From Paracoccaceae bacterium (GTDB lineage Bacteria > Pseudomonadota > Alphaproteobacteria > Rhodobacterales > Rhodobacteraceae), in assembly GCA_029938175.1 (NCBI GenBank), contig JAPYON010000006.1, positions 1-46,648 on the forward strand: a stretch of DNA of 46,648 bases, given 5' to 3'. The notes beneath the pieces were generated by a model. It was given only the letters and a program-made list of their open reading frames with translations. It searched no databases and was not told where the DNA came from. The translations under genes and the position numbers were made by a program. Shown here piece after piece: positions 18,056-26,948 of this stretch (position 1 is its first letter; the number at the start of each line of letters is the position of its first letter).

Positions 18056-18798
18056 CAACTTTACCACAATCCACCGAGAAAAAGCTCGGCCTAGTCATTG
18101 ATCTGGACACCTGCGTCGGCTGCCATGCTTGTGTGATTTCCTGTAAGGAATGGAACACAAGCAACTATGGTGCGCCGCTTTCAGACATGGATGCATACGG
18201 TGCGGAACCCGTCGGAACTTTCCTGAACCGTGTACATACGTTCGAGGTTAAGCAGGAAAACAAGCCGGCACAGGTAACGCATTTCCCGAAATCCTGTCTG
18301 CATTGCGAAGACGCCCCTTGCGTCACCGTTTGCCCCACGGGTGCCAGCTATAAACGTGTCGAAGACGGCATCGTTCTGGTCAACGAAAGCGACTGCATCG
18401 GTTGTGGTCTGTGCGCATGGTCCTGCCCATACGGAGCGCGTGAAATGGACGCCGCCGAGGGTGTAATGAAGAAATGCACACTATGTGTTGACCGAATTTA
18501 CAACGAGAACATCCCCGAAGAAGACCGCGTGCCTTCCTGCGTTCGCACCTGCCCCGCAGGCGCACGTCACTTCGGTGATTTCGCAGACCCTGAAAGCAAC
18601 GTGTCGATCCTGACCGCCGCGCGCGAAGGCTTCGATCTGATGCCCGAACAAGGTACCAAGCCAGTTAACAAATACCTGCCACCGCGTCCAAAAACAGACG
18701 TCGAGCAGATCGACATCCTCGGCCCCCTTTTAGCCCGTCAACCCGAAGAAACCGGTGGATTCCTCGGTTGGCTTGACCGTACATTGGAGAAACTCTGA
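18052..18798 (+). CDS. soeB: Sulfite dehydrogenase SoeB, iron-sulfur subunit
   Basis: The 248-residue ferredoxin-like protein carries four cysteine groups able to hold four [4Fe-4S] clusters: CVGCHACVISC, CLHCEDAPCVTVCP, CIGCGLCAWSCP and CTLC paired with CVRTCP. It relays electrons from SoeA to the membrane subunit. The ATG at 18052 overlaps the soeA stop as ATGA and follows AAGGAG; a GTG six bases earlier is less likely. No export signal is present, which agrees with a cytoplasmic complex. Confidence 0.9.
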   Translation: MTTLPQSTEKKLGLVIDLDTCVGCHACVISCKEWNTSNYGAPLSDMDAYGAEPVGTFLNRVHTFEVKQENKPAQVTHFPKSCLHCEDAPCVTVCPTGASYKRVEDGIVLVNESDCIGCGLCAWSCPYGAREMDAAEGVMKKCTLCVDRIYNENIPEEDRVPSCVRTCPAGARHFGDFADPESNVSILTAAREGFDLMPEQGTKPVNKYLPPRPKTDVEQIDILGPLLARQPEETGGFLGWLDRTLEKL

Positions 18799-19673
18799 TG
18801 CATCCAGCAATTTCAGTAATCATCTTCACCGCACTTTCCGGCCTTGGTTTCGGCATGATGGTGTTCCTCGGGCTTGGCATGCTGGACGTGTCCGGCTGGG
18901 TAGCGTTCATCTTCGTGGCCATCGCATATGCGCTGGCCGGCGGCGGTTTGCTATCTTCGCTTTTCCACCTCGGCCACCCCGAGCGGTTCCTCAAAGCCTT
19001 CACCCAATGGCGCTCAAGCTGGCTGTCGCGCGAAGGCGTGCTGTCGATGGCGGCGATGGGCGTTTTTGGCATCTATGCACTGCTGTGGATTTTCATGGAT
19101 AACCGTATCGAGTGGCTTGGCTACATCGCGGCATTCTTGTCTGTGTTAACCATCTTCAGCACCTCGATGATCTATGCACAGATGAAATCGGTCCCGCGTT
19201 GGCACACCCCAATGACCTCCGTTATGTATCTGATGTACGGTCTTGCCGGCGGCGCATTGCTAACTTCGCAAGTTGTTCTGGCAGGTTGGTTGATGCTGGC
19301 CCTCGCCATCGTGCAGATCACAACATGGGTTCTCGGGGACGGCGCATTCGCCAAAACTGGTTCCGACACGGGCACAGCCACAGGCCTTGGTTTCTTGGGT
19401 AAAGTCCGCCTTTTAGAGAAACCGCACACCGGCACCAACTACCTGATGAGCGAGATGATCCACGTGATCGGTCGCAAGCACATCATGAAGTTGCGGATCA
19501 TCGGCTTGGGTCTAGGCTCGCTTATTCCAGCCGTGTTGCTGCTGGCCCTGCCTGCCAGCCACCTGATCGCACTGGTTGTGATACTGGTCCACATGGTTGG
19601 CCTGTTCGTCCAACGCTGGTTGTTCTTCGCAGAAGCAGAACACGTTGTCGGCTTGTATTACGGCCAACGTTAA
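18798..19673 (+). CDS. soeC: Sulfite dehydrogenase SoeC, membrane anchor
   Basis: A 291-residue hydrophobic protein with about eight transmembrane helices, of the DmsC anchor family. The segment SLFHLGHPERFLKAFTQW after the second helix is the conserved DmsC-type signature. It anchors SoeAB and passes electrons to the quinone pool. The ATG overlaps the soeB stop by one base (TGATG), completing a tightly coupled three-gene operon. A hairpin with a T-rich tail follows. Confidence 0.9.
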   Translation: MHPAISVIIFTALSGLGFGMMVFLGLGMLDVSGWVAFIFVAIAYALAGGGLLSSLFHLGHPERFLKAFTQWRSSWLSREGVLSMAAMGVFGIYALLWIFMDNRIEWLGYIAAFLSVLTIFSTSMIYAQMKSVPRWHTPMTSVMYLMYGLAGGALLTSQVVLAGWLMLALAIVQITTWVLGDGAFAKTGSDTGTATGLGFLGKVRLLEKPHTGTNYLMSEMIHVIGRKHIMKLRIIGLGLGSLIPAVLLLALPASHLIALVVILVHMVGLFVQRWLFFAEAEHVVGLYYGQR

Positions 19674-19689
19674 TCATTATCAAACTACC

Positions 19690-19722
19690 AAACCGCGCAG
19701 AGAGTAATCTTTGCGGGTTTTC
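19690..19722 (+). terminator. Imperfect hairpin with T-tail after soeC
   Basis: AAACCGCGCAGAG and CTTTGCGGGTTTT pair imperfectly around a short loop and run into TTTTCT. It lies 16 bases after the soeC stop and is a plausible intrinsic terminator for soeABC. Confidence 0.45.
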
Positions 19723-19744
19723 TATTGCCAGTGCCGGATGGGCA

Positions 19745-20158
19745 CTATTTCCACAGTAACAGTAGCAAGATGCCGAGGCTGACCAAGATGATCCTGCCGA
19801 CCTCGCGCCGGTTAGGACGTTCGCGGAAAATTAGGACGGACGCGGCGAAGGTGAACAACAGCTCGATCTGTCCGACGGCTTTGACGTATGCCGCATTTTG
19901 CAGCGTCATAGCGAAAAGCCAACCCAGCTAGGCAAGGCCGCCTGCTAATCCGACGAGCGCGGATACCCGCAAACTTTGCAGCACCGGCCTTCTCGATTTT
20001 ATACGTAGTTTCGGGATCAAACCGTTCGAGAACCCGACGCGGGCGCGCGCCGGATCGAACCTGCCAACTGCCTCCAGACTAGGGCGCATCGCAGCGACGA
20101 GAATGTCGGCCAGTGGCTCCCCGTCAGAAGGTGTCGCCTTACTGTACGCGCGTTCCAT
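19745..20158 (-). pseudogene. Relic of a DMT/EamA-family transporter (in-frame amber stop, truncated)
   Basis: The minus-strand frame reads through SALVGLAGGLA, then a TAG at 19930-19928, then LGWLFAMTLQNAAYVKAVGQ and LFTFAASVLIFRERPNRREV to a TAG at 19747-19745. The part after the internal stop is the characteristic last third of EamA/RhaT-type drug/metabolite exporters, including the VGQIE and FRERP motifs. Only about 137 codons remain, against roughly 290-300 in the family, so the N-terminal half is also lost. It ends three bases before the acyl-CoA ligase stop region and runs the same way. It is clearly non-functional as a full transporter. Confidence 0.8.
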
Positions 20159-20161
20159 TAA

Positions 20162-21778
20162 TTACAGGACCTTTGCAAGGGCCCGCAGCGGCACCTTCTG
20201 GATTTTGCCTGTAGAGGTCTTCGGCACCTCCATAAACACCACCGTTTTAGGCACTTTAAAACGCGCCATATGTTCGCGACAATGCACAACGATTTCGTCT
20301 TCTGTCGCAACCGAACCCGGCTTCAGTTCGACAAACGCACAAGGAGTTTCACCCCATTTGTCGTCAGGCCGCGCAACCACGGCACAAGCCAGAACCGACG
20401 GATGCGCATAAAGGCAGCTCTCGATTTCGATGGAAGAGATGTTCTCACCCCCCGAAATAATAATATCCTTGGCTCGATCCCGCAGTTGAAGATAACCGTC
20501 AGGATATACCACGCCCAAATCGCCGGAATGGAACCAGCCGCCCTTGAATGCCTCGTCCGTCGCAGCCGGATTGTCCAAATACCCTTTCATGGCGATGTTG
20601 CCACGCATCATCACTTCACCCATGGTTTCACCGTCGTGCGGAACCTCTATCATGGTTTCAGGGTCCAGCACCTTGGTGTCTTTCTGCACCACATAACCCA
20701 CCCCTTGACGCGCCTTCAAATTCGCCTGTTTGCCAATCGGCAGGTCATTCCATTCCTCATGCCATGCACAGGAAACGGCAGGGCCATAGGTCTCCGTTAA
20801 CCCGTAAGTGTGGGTCACATCGAACCCCTCTTCATTCATGGATTGCAGAATTTTTGCGGGCGGAGGCGCCGCCGCAGTCATCACCTTGCAAAGATGGTTA
20901 AAGGGGCGCTTTTCGTCCGTCGCGTTGACCATAAAGCTAAGCACAATCGGCGCGCCGCACAGGTGATCGACACCATGATCCACGATACCGTTATAAATAT
21001 TCGCCGCCGTCACTTTGCGGATGCAAACGTTCGTGCCAGCCTTTGCAGCAACCGTCCAAGGGAAACACCAACCGTTGCAATGGAACATCGGCAGCGTCCA
21101 CAGGTAAACCGGATGCGCCGCCATGTTCCATTCCAGCGTGTTGCCAAGCGCATTCAGATACGCGCCGCGGTAGTGATATACGACGCCCTTTGGATCGCCC
21201 GTCGTGCCGGAAGTATAGTTAATGCTGATCGTGTCCCACTCATCGGCTGGCCCTTCGTAGGAAAATTCAGGATCTCCGCCCGCGATGAACGCCTCGTAAT
21301 CCTGCGCACCTAGCAGTTCGCCACCCTCGGCATCGGGATCGTCAATATCAATTAAAATCGGCGAGCCATCCGCCATCGCAACAGCCGCTTTCACGATATT
21401 GGAAAACTCGCGATCCGTAACCAGTAACTTGATCTGCGCATGGTCGATAATATACGCAGTCGTCTTCGCATCGAGGCGATAATTCAGCGCGTTCAGTACC
21501 ATTCCGGCCATCGGAACGCCGAAATGCCCCTCGTAAAGCTCCGGCGTGTTCATCGCCATGAAGCCGACAACATCGCCTGCTTGCAGCCCCGATTTCGTCA
21601 ACGCCGAAGCCAGTTGACGACATCGCGCGTAGGTCTGCAACCAACTCCGGCGCGTCTCACCGTAGATTACTGCGGTATGATCAGGGAACGTCCGCGCCGC
21701 GCTGTTCATGAAGGATACAGGCGACAGCGGCACATAGTTCGCTGCAGCTTTAGGTAAGTTCATATGAGCGTGGGTCAT
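20162..21778 (-). CDS. AMP-dependent acyl-CoA synthetase
   Basis: A 538-residue ANL-superfamily ligase. Motifs are the P-loop YTSGTTGDPKGVVYH, the TYGLTETYGP core, GWFHSGDLGV and the C-terminal lysine region STGKIQK. It activates a carboxylic acid to its CoA thioester with ATP. The N-terminal NYVPLSPVSFMNSAA is the style of roseobacter short/medium-chain ligases, a group that includes the methylmercaptopropionate ligase DmdB. The exact substrate cannot be read from sequence. It is monocistronic or followed only by the DMT relic. The intact length shows it is active-looking, unlike its neighbours on both sides. Confidence 0.85.
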   Translation of the reverse strand: MTHAHMNLPKAAANYVPLSPVSFMNSAARTFPDHTAVIYGETRRSWLQTYARCRQLASALTKSGLQAGDVVGFMAMNTPELYEGHFGVPMAGMVLNALNYRLDAKTTAYIIDHAQIKLLVTDREFSNIVKAAVAMADGSPILIDIDDPDAEGGELLGAQDYEAFIAGGDPEFSYEGPADEWDTISINYTSGTTGDPKGVVYHYRGAYLNALGNTLEWNMAAHPVYLWTLPMFHCNGWCFPWTVAAKAGTNVCIRKVTAANIYNGIVDHGVDHLCGAPIVLSFMVNATDEKRPFNHLCKVMTAAAPPPAKILQSMNEEGFDVTHTYGLTETYGPAVSCAWHEEWNDLPIGKQANLKARQGVGYVVQKDTKVLDPETMIEVPHDGETMGEVMMRGNIAMKGYLDNPAATDEAFKGGWFHSGDLGVVYPDGYLQLRDRAKDIIISGGENISSIEIESCLYAHPSVLACAVVARPDDKWGETPCAFVELKPGSVATEDEIVVHCREHMARFKVPKTVVFMEVPKTSTGKIQKVPLRALAKVL

Positions 21779-21853
21779 GAATGCCTCCGTGGCTTCGAAT
21801 TTGCCACCAAGCTAACGCCGATGTCGCCGGCATTAAATAGGCTATTATTTAAC

Positions 21854-21859
21854 ATTATA
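21854..21859 (-). promoter_or_regulatory. TATAAT -10 element for the acyl-CoA synthetase gene
   Basis: The minus strand shows a perfect TATAAT about 75 bases upstream of the ATG at 21778. The matching -35 region is weak, so this is only a candidate promoter. Confidence 0.3.
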
Positions 21860-21879
21860 ATGAAATCACTACTCTTATG

Positions 21880-22326
21880 CTACTTGCCGAAAATTTCTTC
21901 ACGATGATAGCGCAAATATTCCGAGTGTGGATGGAATCTTGGGTTGTCCGGCAATAGCAAAAGCTGTTCAGGTGCAATCAATCGTGAAACCGTTTCCTGA
22001 GGCACTTTGTTATGCGAAATCAAGATTTTTTAATTTTCTGATACTGAGATCAATCCACGATCAAACATCCAGTAAAGGGTCCCTGAAAGGGCAAGACCGT
22101 TTCTGACCGTGTCAGGTCCTTCTTTCGCAACAGGACGAATGTGCGTAGCTTCGACCTCAGGTCGGCCTCCACCATTTCTTAACTCGAATCCTGAAATTGC
22201 GCACCGCCCCCTATATGCCGCCTTCACTTGCCGTGCAAATGACGGGTCACGATATTTTCTCGACATAAGTATATCGGGGCGAATTTTGGATAACGGAGCA
22301 TGTTCGAAAATCCGCGATGGCGGCAT
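21880..22326 (-). pseudogene. Relic of an HNH endonuclease (HNH_2 type), N-terminally truncated with in-frame TAA
   Basis: The frame gives ARQVKAAYRGRCAISG, VEATHIRPVAKEGPDTVRNG and LALSGTLYWMFDRGLISV, the C-terminal half of a restriction-type HNH_2 protein. A TAA at 22032-22030 interrupts it, and the same frame then continues as ISHNKVPQETVSRLIAPEQ and on to PHSEYLRYHREEIFGK before a TAG at 21882-21880. The final segment also fits the family, so the TAA is a nonsense change. The last core histidine (usually LHWMFD) is Tyr here. The N-terminal half, normally about 150 residues, is missing and is replaced by the end of an SDR relic. Confidence 0.75.
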
Positions 22327-22582
22327 TGTTCACCAATGCATCAATCCGCCCGAACTTTGCGTCAATCGCGGCAACACTTGCTGCGACCTGATCAGGCGCT
22401 GACACATCACACGTAACGGCCAGCGTATCATCCGACTGGCCAATATATGCAACCGCCGCGATCAACGTTTCGGCGTCTATATCCAGCATCGCAACCTGCT
22501 AACCTTTAGCCAAAAACTTTTGCGTAGTCGCCAACCCGATCCCTCGCGCAGCACCCGTCACCAAAACCAGTTTCTTGCTCAT
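22305..22582 (-). pseudogene. Relic of a short-chain dehydrogenase (N-terminal part, in-frame TAG)
   Basis: From the ATG at 22582 the frame reads MSKKLVLVTGAARGIGLA, the TGxxxGIG cofactor-binding turn of an SDR, and then meets a TAG at 22501-22499 where a TGG (Trp) would fit FLAKGWQVAMLD. It continues as MLDIDAETL, TCDVSAPDQVAAS and RIDALVNNAAIAD, the NNA motif. At about 22300-22310 homology stops and HNH sequence begins. The catalytic YxxxK part is gone. It starts four bases after the parC stop, so it was probably once cotranscribed with parC. Confidence 0.8.
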
Positions 22583-22585
22583 GCA

Positions 22586-24841
22586 TTAATCTTCCGTAAA
22601 TTTGTTATTCCGAGGGAACCCACGCGGTGCCATCCGGCCCGACGCCGCCCGTTTACCCATCCAGTCACCCAGATCGGACTCCGTCCGCGTACGCCCGGCG
22701 GGGTCTTTCCAACTTAGACCATCTGCCAGATTGAACGTCTTGGCATCCAACAACTCGCCCTCTTTATCCGCGTATTTCTGCAAGCGAACCCCCTTGCCAC
22801 GGCCCATTTCTGGCAGTTCCGACAGTGGAAAAATTAGCACTTTTCGGTTCAAACCAACACAAGCAACGTGATCACCATCAATCGGCTTACAGATCAACGC
22901 CCGCGCACCCGCCTTAACGTTCAACACCTGCCGCCCCGAGCGCGTTTGCGCGATCACGTCGTCTTCGGCCACCACGAAGCCATCCCCGGCCGAAGACGCC
23001 ATCAGCAATTTGCGCCCTGCCCTATGGATGAACAAATCGACCATATCGGACTCGTTCGGCATATCGATCATCAGGCGGATCGGCTCGCCCATGCCGCGCC
23101 CGCCGGGCAGGTTGGAACAAGCAATCGTGTAAAACCGCCCGTTGCTGGCAAACGCCACGATCTTGTCCGTGGTTTCCGCATGGAAAATAAACCGGCCCTC
23201 ATCGCCGTCCTTGAATTTTAAGTCCTGATCCAGCGCCACGTGCCCCTTCAGCGCCCTGATCCATCCCATGGACGAGCAGACAACCGTAATCGGCTCGCGT
23301 TCAATCATCGCCTCGATCGGCACTTCTTCAAAATCAGGCGCATCAGCCAGTTCGGTACGCCGCGCGCCGCCATCACTGTTCTTGCCGAACTTTTTACGAG
23401 TTTCGCGTAGCTGTTCGGATATCTTCGTCCATTGAAGGTCTTCGCTGTCCAGCAGGTCTTCGATCTCGGCACGCTCGATCTGCAGGGCATCCCGTTCTCT
23501 GCGCAACTCCATCTCTTCAAGTTTACGCAGCGAACGTAGTCGCATGTTCAAAATTGCTTCGGCCTGCACATCCGTCAGGTCAAACTCGGCGATTAGCGTA
23601 GGCTTAACCTCGTCCTCGTATCGAATGATCTCGATGACACGATCTAGGTTCAGGAAGGCAACGATGAACCCTTCTAAAACCTCAAGACGCGCATCAATCT
23701 TACCCAAGCGGAACTTCGAGCGGCGCAACAGCACCTCGCGACGATGGTCAATAAATGCCTTAAGAACCTCTTTCAATGTCGAGACTTTCGGCGTGCGTCC
23801 GTCGATCAACACGTTCATGTTCATGGAAAACCGAACCTCGAGGTCCGTCTGCCTAAACAAAGCCTCCATCAACACGGTCGGATCAACCGTTTTGGCGCGC
23901 GGCTCCAGCACCAGCCGGATATCTTCGGCAGACTCGTCACGCACATCGGCCAAAATCGGGATTTTCTTGGCGTTAATAACCTCGGCGACCTTCTCGATCA
24001 GCTTGGATTTCTGTACCTGATACGGAATTTCCGTGACAACCACCTGCCACATGCCGCGCCCGATATCCTCGATTTCGTATTTCGAGCGCAGCCGGAACGA
24101 CCCCCGCCCCGTTTTATATGCGTTCAGAATGTTTTCGCGCGGCTCCACCAACACACCACCCGTCGGAAAATCCGGCCCGGGGATCAAGTCAACCAACGTC
24201 TCGTCTCGCGCGTTCGGCGACTTGATCAGATGCAGCGCCGCAGCGCAAAGCTCGTCAACATTATGCGGTGGAATGTTCGTTGCCATGCCCACCGCGATAC
24301 CGGTGGAACCATTCGCCAAAAGCTGCGGAAAGGCGGCTGGAAGCACGGCTGGCTCCTGCTCGGAACCGTCATAATTGTCCTTGAAATCAACCGCATCCTC
24401 GGACAGGCCTTCCATCATCGCCACGGCAGCGTGGGTTAAGCGCGCCTCGGTATACCGCTGCGCCGCAGGGTTATCCCCGTCGATATTACCGAAGTTTCCC
24501 TGACCATCCACCAACGGATATCGCACCGAAAAATCCTGCGCCAGACGCGCCAGCGCATCGTAAATCGCTTGGTCGCCGTGGGGGTGATAGTTACCCATCA
24601 CCTCGCCGACAATCTTGGCACATTTTCGGTAACTGCCCATCGGATCCAACTTTAATCCGCGCATCGCGTACATGATCCGCCGATGCACCGGTTTCATCCC
24701 GTCACGCGCGTCCGGCAAGGCACGATGCATGATCGTGGACAGCGCATAGGTCAGATACCGATCCCCAAGCGCGCGGCGCAGCGGTTCGGACGTCATCGCG
24801 CCGCCATCGGGTATATCGGGGGTGTCAGTCTTTTTTGCCAT
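22586..24841 (-). CDS. parC: DNA topoisomerase IV subunit A
   Basis: A 751-residue type IIA topoisomerase A subunit. LPDARDGMKPVHRRIMYAM and NYHPHGDQAIYDAL mark the winged-helix domain, and the active-site tyrosine is Tyr130 in QRYTEARL. The C-terminal domain is shorter than in GyrA and lacks the GyrA-box, which indicates ParC. With ParE it decatenates daughter chromosomes. The start at 24841 (MAKKTDTPD) is chosen; an in-frame ATG at 24931 adds 30 residues without family features and overlaps the divergent promoter region. The positions equivalent to E. coli ParC Ser80 and Glu84 read Gln and Asp. Confidence 0.93.
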   Translation of the reverse strand: MAKKTDTPDIPDGGAMTSEPLRRALGDRYLTYALSTIMHRALPDARDGMKPVHRRIMYAMRGLKLDPMGSYRKCAKIVGEVMGNYHPHGDQAIYDALARLAQDFSVRYPLVDGQGNFGNIDGDNPAAQRYTEARLTHAAVAMMEGLSEDAVDFKDNYDGSEQEPAVLPAAFPQLLANGSTGIAVGMATNIPPHNVDELCAAALHLIKSPNARDETLVDLIPGPDFPTGGVLVEPRENILNAYKTGRGSFRLRSKYEIEDIGRGMWQVVVTEIPYQVQKSKLIEKVAEVINAKKIPILADVRDESAEDIRLVLEPRAKTVDPTVLMEALFRQTDLEVRFSMNMNVLIDGRTPKVSTLKEVLKAFIDHRREVLLRRSKFRLGKIDARLEVLEGFIVAFLNLDRVIEIIRYEDEVKPTLIAEFDLTDVQAEAILNMRLRSLRKLEEMELRRERDALQIERAEIEDLLDSEDLQWTKISEQLRETRKKFGKNSDGGARRTELADAPDFEEVPIEAMIEREPITVVCSSMGWIRALKGHVALDQDLKFKDGDEGRFIFHAETTDKIVAFASNGRFYTIACSNLPGGRGMGEPIRLMIDMPNESDMVDLFIHRAGRKLLMASSAGDGFVVAEDDVIAQTRSGRQVLNVKAGARALICKPIDGDHVACVGLNRKVLIFPLSELPEMGRGKGVRLQKYADKEGELLDAKTFNLADGLSWKDPAGRTRTESDLGDWMGKRAASGRMAPRGFPRNNKFTED

Positions 24842-24974
24842 ACATGTGGTGTATATCGGACCAATGAAGGGGTCCAGCGGGAAAACTACTTTACCCCGAA
24901 AACGATAGGTCAGGTTGACAGGCCGTTTCACCCAAAGCTAGCGTACTCGTCAGAAATCTAAATCGGGGGACCTC

Positions 24975-26051
24975 ATGCGAAGCCTAAAACCACTTGAAAC
25001 AACGACGCTAGGAGCCTTTCCAAAGCCAAGCTATGTACCCGTGCGCGACTGGTTCGACTATTCACGAGAAACTGGTGGCATGAACACCGCCCAAACGACA
25101 AAGGATTACACCGCCGAAATCGAGAAAAACAAAGATGCCTACGAGGCCCTGTTTATCCGCGCCGCCAAAGAGGTGATCGACACCCAGCTTCGCGCAGGTA
25201 TCTCCATCCCCACAGACGGAGAGGTGCGCCGCGAGAATTACATCCACTACCATTGCCGTCACCTTAAGGGATTCGATTTCAACAATCTGGAACACCGCGT
25301 TCTGCGCGACGGCGCCTATGAAACCGACCTGCCCGCGATCCGCAAAGCGATAACACACAGCAGTAAAGCCTATGGAACGCACGATTGGCGCGCCAGCCAG
25401 AACGTCAGCCCTGTGCCGGTGAAATTCACCCTGCCCGGCCCGTTAACCATTATGGACACCACGGCAGACTGTTTCTACGACGACCGCCCCAAGCTAAACG
25501 CAGCGTTGGCCCAAACCGTTAACAAGGAAATCCTTGCGCTGGTTGACGCTGGTTGCCAGTATATCCAAGTCGATGAACCACTGTTTGCCCGAAAGGTTAA
25601 CGACGCGTTAGCATTTGGTATGGAGGGGTTGGAACGATGCTTCCACGGCGTCCCAGAATCCGTCACCCGCATTGTCCACATGTGCTGTGGCTACCCCGAC
25701 CACCTCGACGATCACGATTACAAAAAAGCCGACCCCGAAAGCTACCACCAGCTAAGCGCCGCTATCGACGTCGCCGACTTTGACCAGATTTCCATTGAGG
25801 ACGCACATTGTTGCAACGACCTTATCCTATTGGAAAAACTGCAACATAAAACCGTCATTTTCGGCGCCGTCGCTATCGCCAGCAGCCGCATTGAAACGGT
25901 CGAAGAAATCGAGGCGCGCTTAAAGCACGCCCTCAGCCATATCGACCGCGACCGTCTGGTTGTTGCACCTGACTGCGGGCTTGGCTTACTAACGGCGGAA
26001 CTTGCCGAAGCCAAGCTGACTAATATGTGCAAAGCTACCGCTCTCGTATAA
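24975..26051 (+). CDS. Core MetE-like cobalamin-independent methyltransferase
   Basis: The 358-residue protein corresponds only to the C-terminal catalytic barrel of MetE, without the N-terminal half of the usual 750-residue enzyme. All four expected zinc ligands are visible: His235 and Cys237 (HMCCG), Glu275 (SIEDAHCC) and Cys334 (APDCGLG). The start of the barrel is seen in TTLGAFPKPSY, and TLPGPLTIMDT is also typical. It should transfer a methyl or alkyl group to a thiol such as homocysteine; the methyl donor is uncertain. It is divergent from parC and is followed after 12 bases by an SDR gene. Confidence 0.8.
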   Translation: MRSLKPLETTTLGAFPKPSYVPVRDWFDYSRETGGMNTAQTTKDYTAEIEKNKDAYEALFIRAAKEVIDTQLRAGISIPTDGEVRRENYIHYHCRHLKGFDFNNLEHRVLRDGAYETDLPAIRKAITHSSKAYGTHDWRASQNVSPVPVKFTLPGPLTIMDTTADCFYDDRPKLNAALAQTVNKEILALVDAGCQYIQVDEPLFARKVNDALAFGMEGLERCFHGVPESVTRIVHMCCGYPDHLDDHDYKKADPESYHQLSAAIDVADFDQISIEDAHCCNDLILLEKLQHKTVIFGAVAIASSRIETVEEIEARLKHALSHIDRDRLVVAPDCGLGLLTAELAEAKLTNMCKATALV

Positions 26052-26063
26052 CAAAGGTTAATT

Positions 26064-26894
26064 ATGTCTCAAAAATCTATTTTAATCACCGGATGCTCGT
26101 CCGGTATCGGGTACGATGCGGCCCACACATTAAACAAACACGGCTGGCGCGTTTTCGCGACATGCCGCGCCGATGCCGATTGCGAACGCCTGCGCGGCGA
26201 GGGTCTGGAAAGTTTCCGACTGGACTACCAAGATGAGTCCAGCATCGAATCCGCCGTTAACGAAGTATTAACCCGCACCGGCGGCACCCTCGACGCCCTG
26301 TTCAACAACGGCGCCTACGCCATCCCCGGCGCAATCGAGGACATGTCCCGTGACGCCATGCGGGACATCTTCGAGACCAACGTATTTGGCCAGATCGACT
26401 TGTCCAACCGCCTGATCCCGGTGATGCGCAAACAAGGCTTTGGGCGTGTGATTTTTAACTCGTCGGTCTTGGGTTTCATCTCGACCCCCTACCGTGGTTC
26501 ATATTGCGGAACTAAATTCGCCCTCGAAGCACTCGTAGACGCCCAGCGAATGGAGCATAAAGATAGCCCGTTGGAGTTCATACTGATCGAACCCGGCCCG
26601 ATCACGACAGAATTTGGAAACAACGCAATCAAGCAGTTTAAAAAATGGATTAATCGGGACGCAACGCATCACAACGGCGCTTACACGGCGATGCTCAACA
26701 AACGCAACGCATCAGCCGGCAAGAAAGACTTCTCGGAACTCCCGCCGTCCGCCGTCACCAAAAAGCTGACCCACGCGCTTGAATCCCGCCGCCCGAACCC
26801 GCGTTATTACGTTACTTGGGCCACCCATTTCGCTGGCATAATGCGTCGCATCTTACCTACAAGCCTGCTGGACAGCGTTTTATCGCGACAGTAG
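26064..26894 (+). CDS. Short-chain dehydrogenase/reductase
   Basis: A 276-residue classical SDR. The cofactor-binding turn is TGCSSGIG, the structural motif NNGAY replaces the usual NNAG, and the catalytic Tyr-x3-Lys is YCGTK preceded by a serine in NSSVLG. The lengthened C-terminus ends in a hydrophobic region with arginines, as in SDRs acting on lipid or retinol-like substrates. The substrate is unknown. It lies 12 bases after the MetE-like gene, so it is probably cotranscribed. Confidence 0.85.
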   Translation: MSQKSILITGCSSGIGYDAAHTLNKHGWRVFATCRADADCERLRGEGLESFRLDYQDESSIESAVNEVLTRTGGTLDALFNNGAYAIPGAIEDMSRDAMRDIFETNVFGQIDLSNRLIPVMRKQGFGRVIFNSSVLGFISTPYRGSYCGTKFALEALVDAQRMEHKDSPLEFILIEPGPITTEFGNNAIKQFKKWINRDATHHNGAYTAMLNKRNASAGKKDFSELPPSAVTKKLTHALESRRPNPRYYVTWATHFAGIMRRILPTSLLDSVLSRQ

Positions 26895-26948
26895 GGCCCT
26901 TGGCGCGGTCCACAAAATAGCCTAAAGCTGCGATAAAAGGAGTATATC

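Noticed and set aside
19725-19931. Plus-strand small protein after soeC
   Set aside because: It is antisense to the clear DMT transporter relic and has no coding features.
24842-24931. Thirty-residue N-terminal extension of ParC
   Set aside because: No resemblance to topoisomerase IV, and it would occupy the divergent promoter region with the MetE-like gene.
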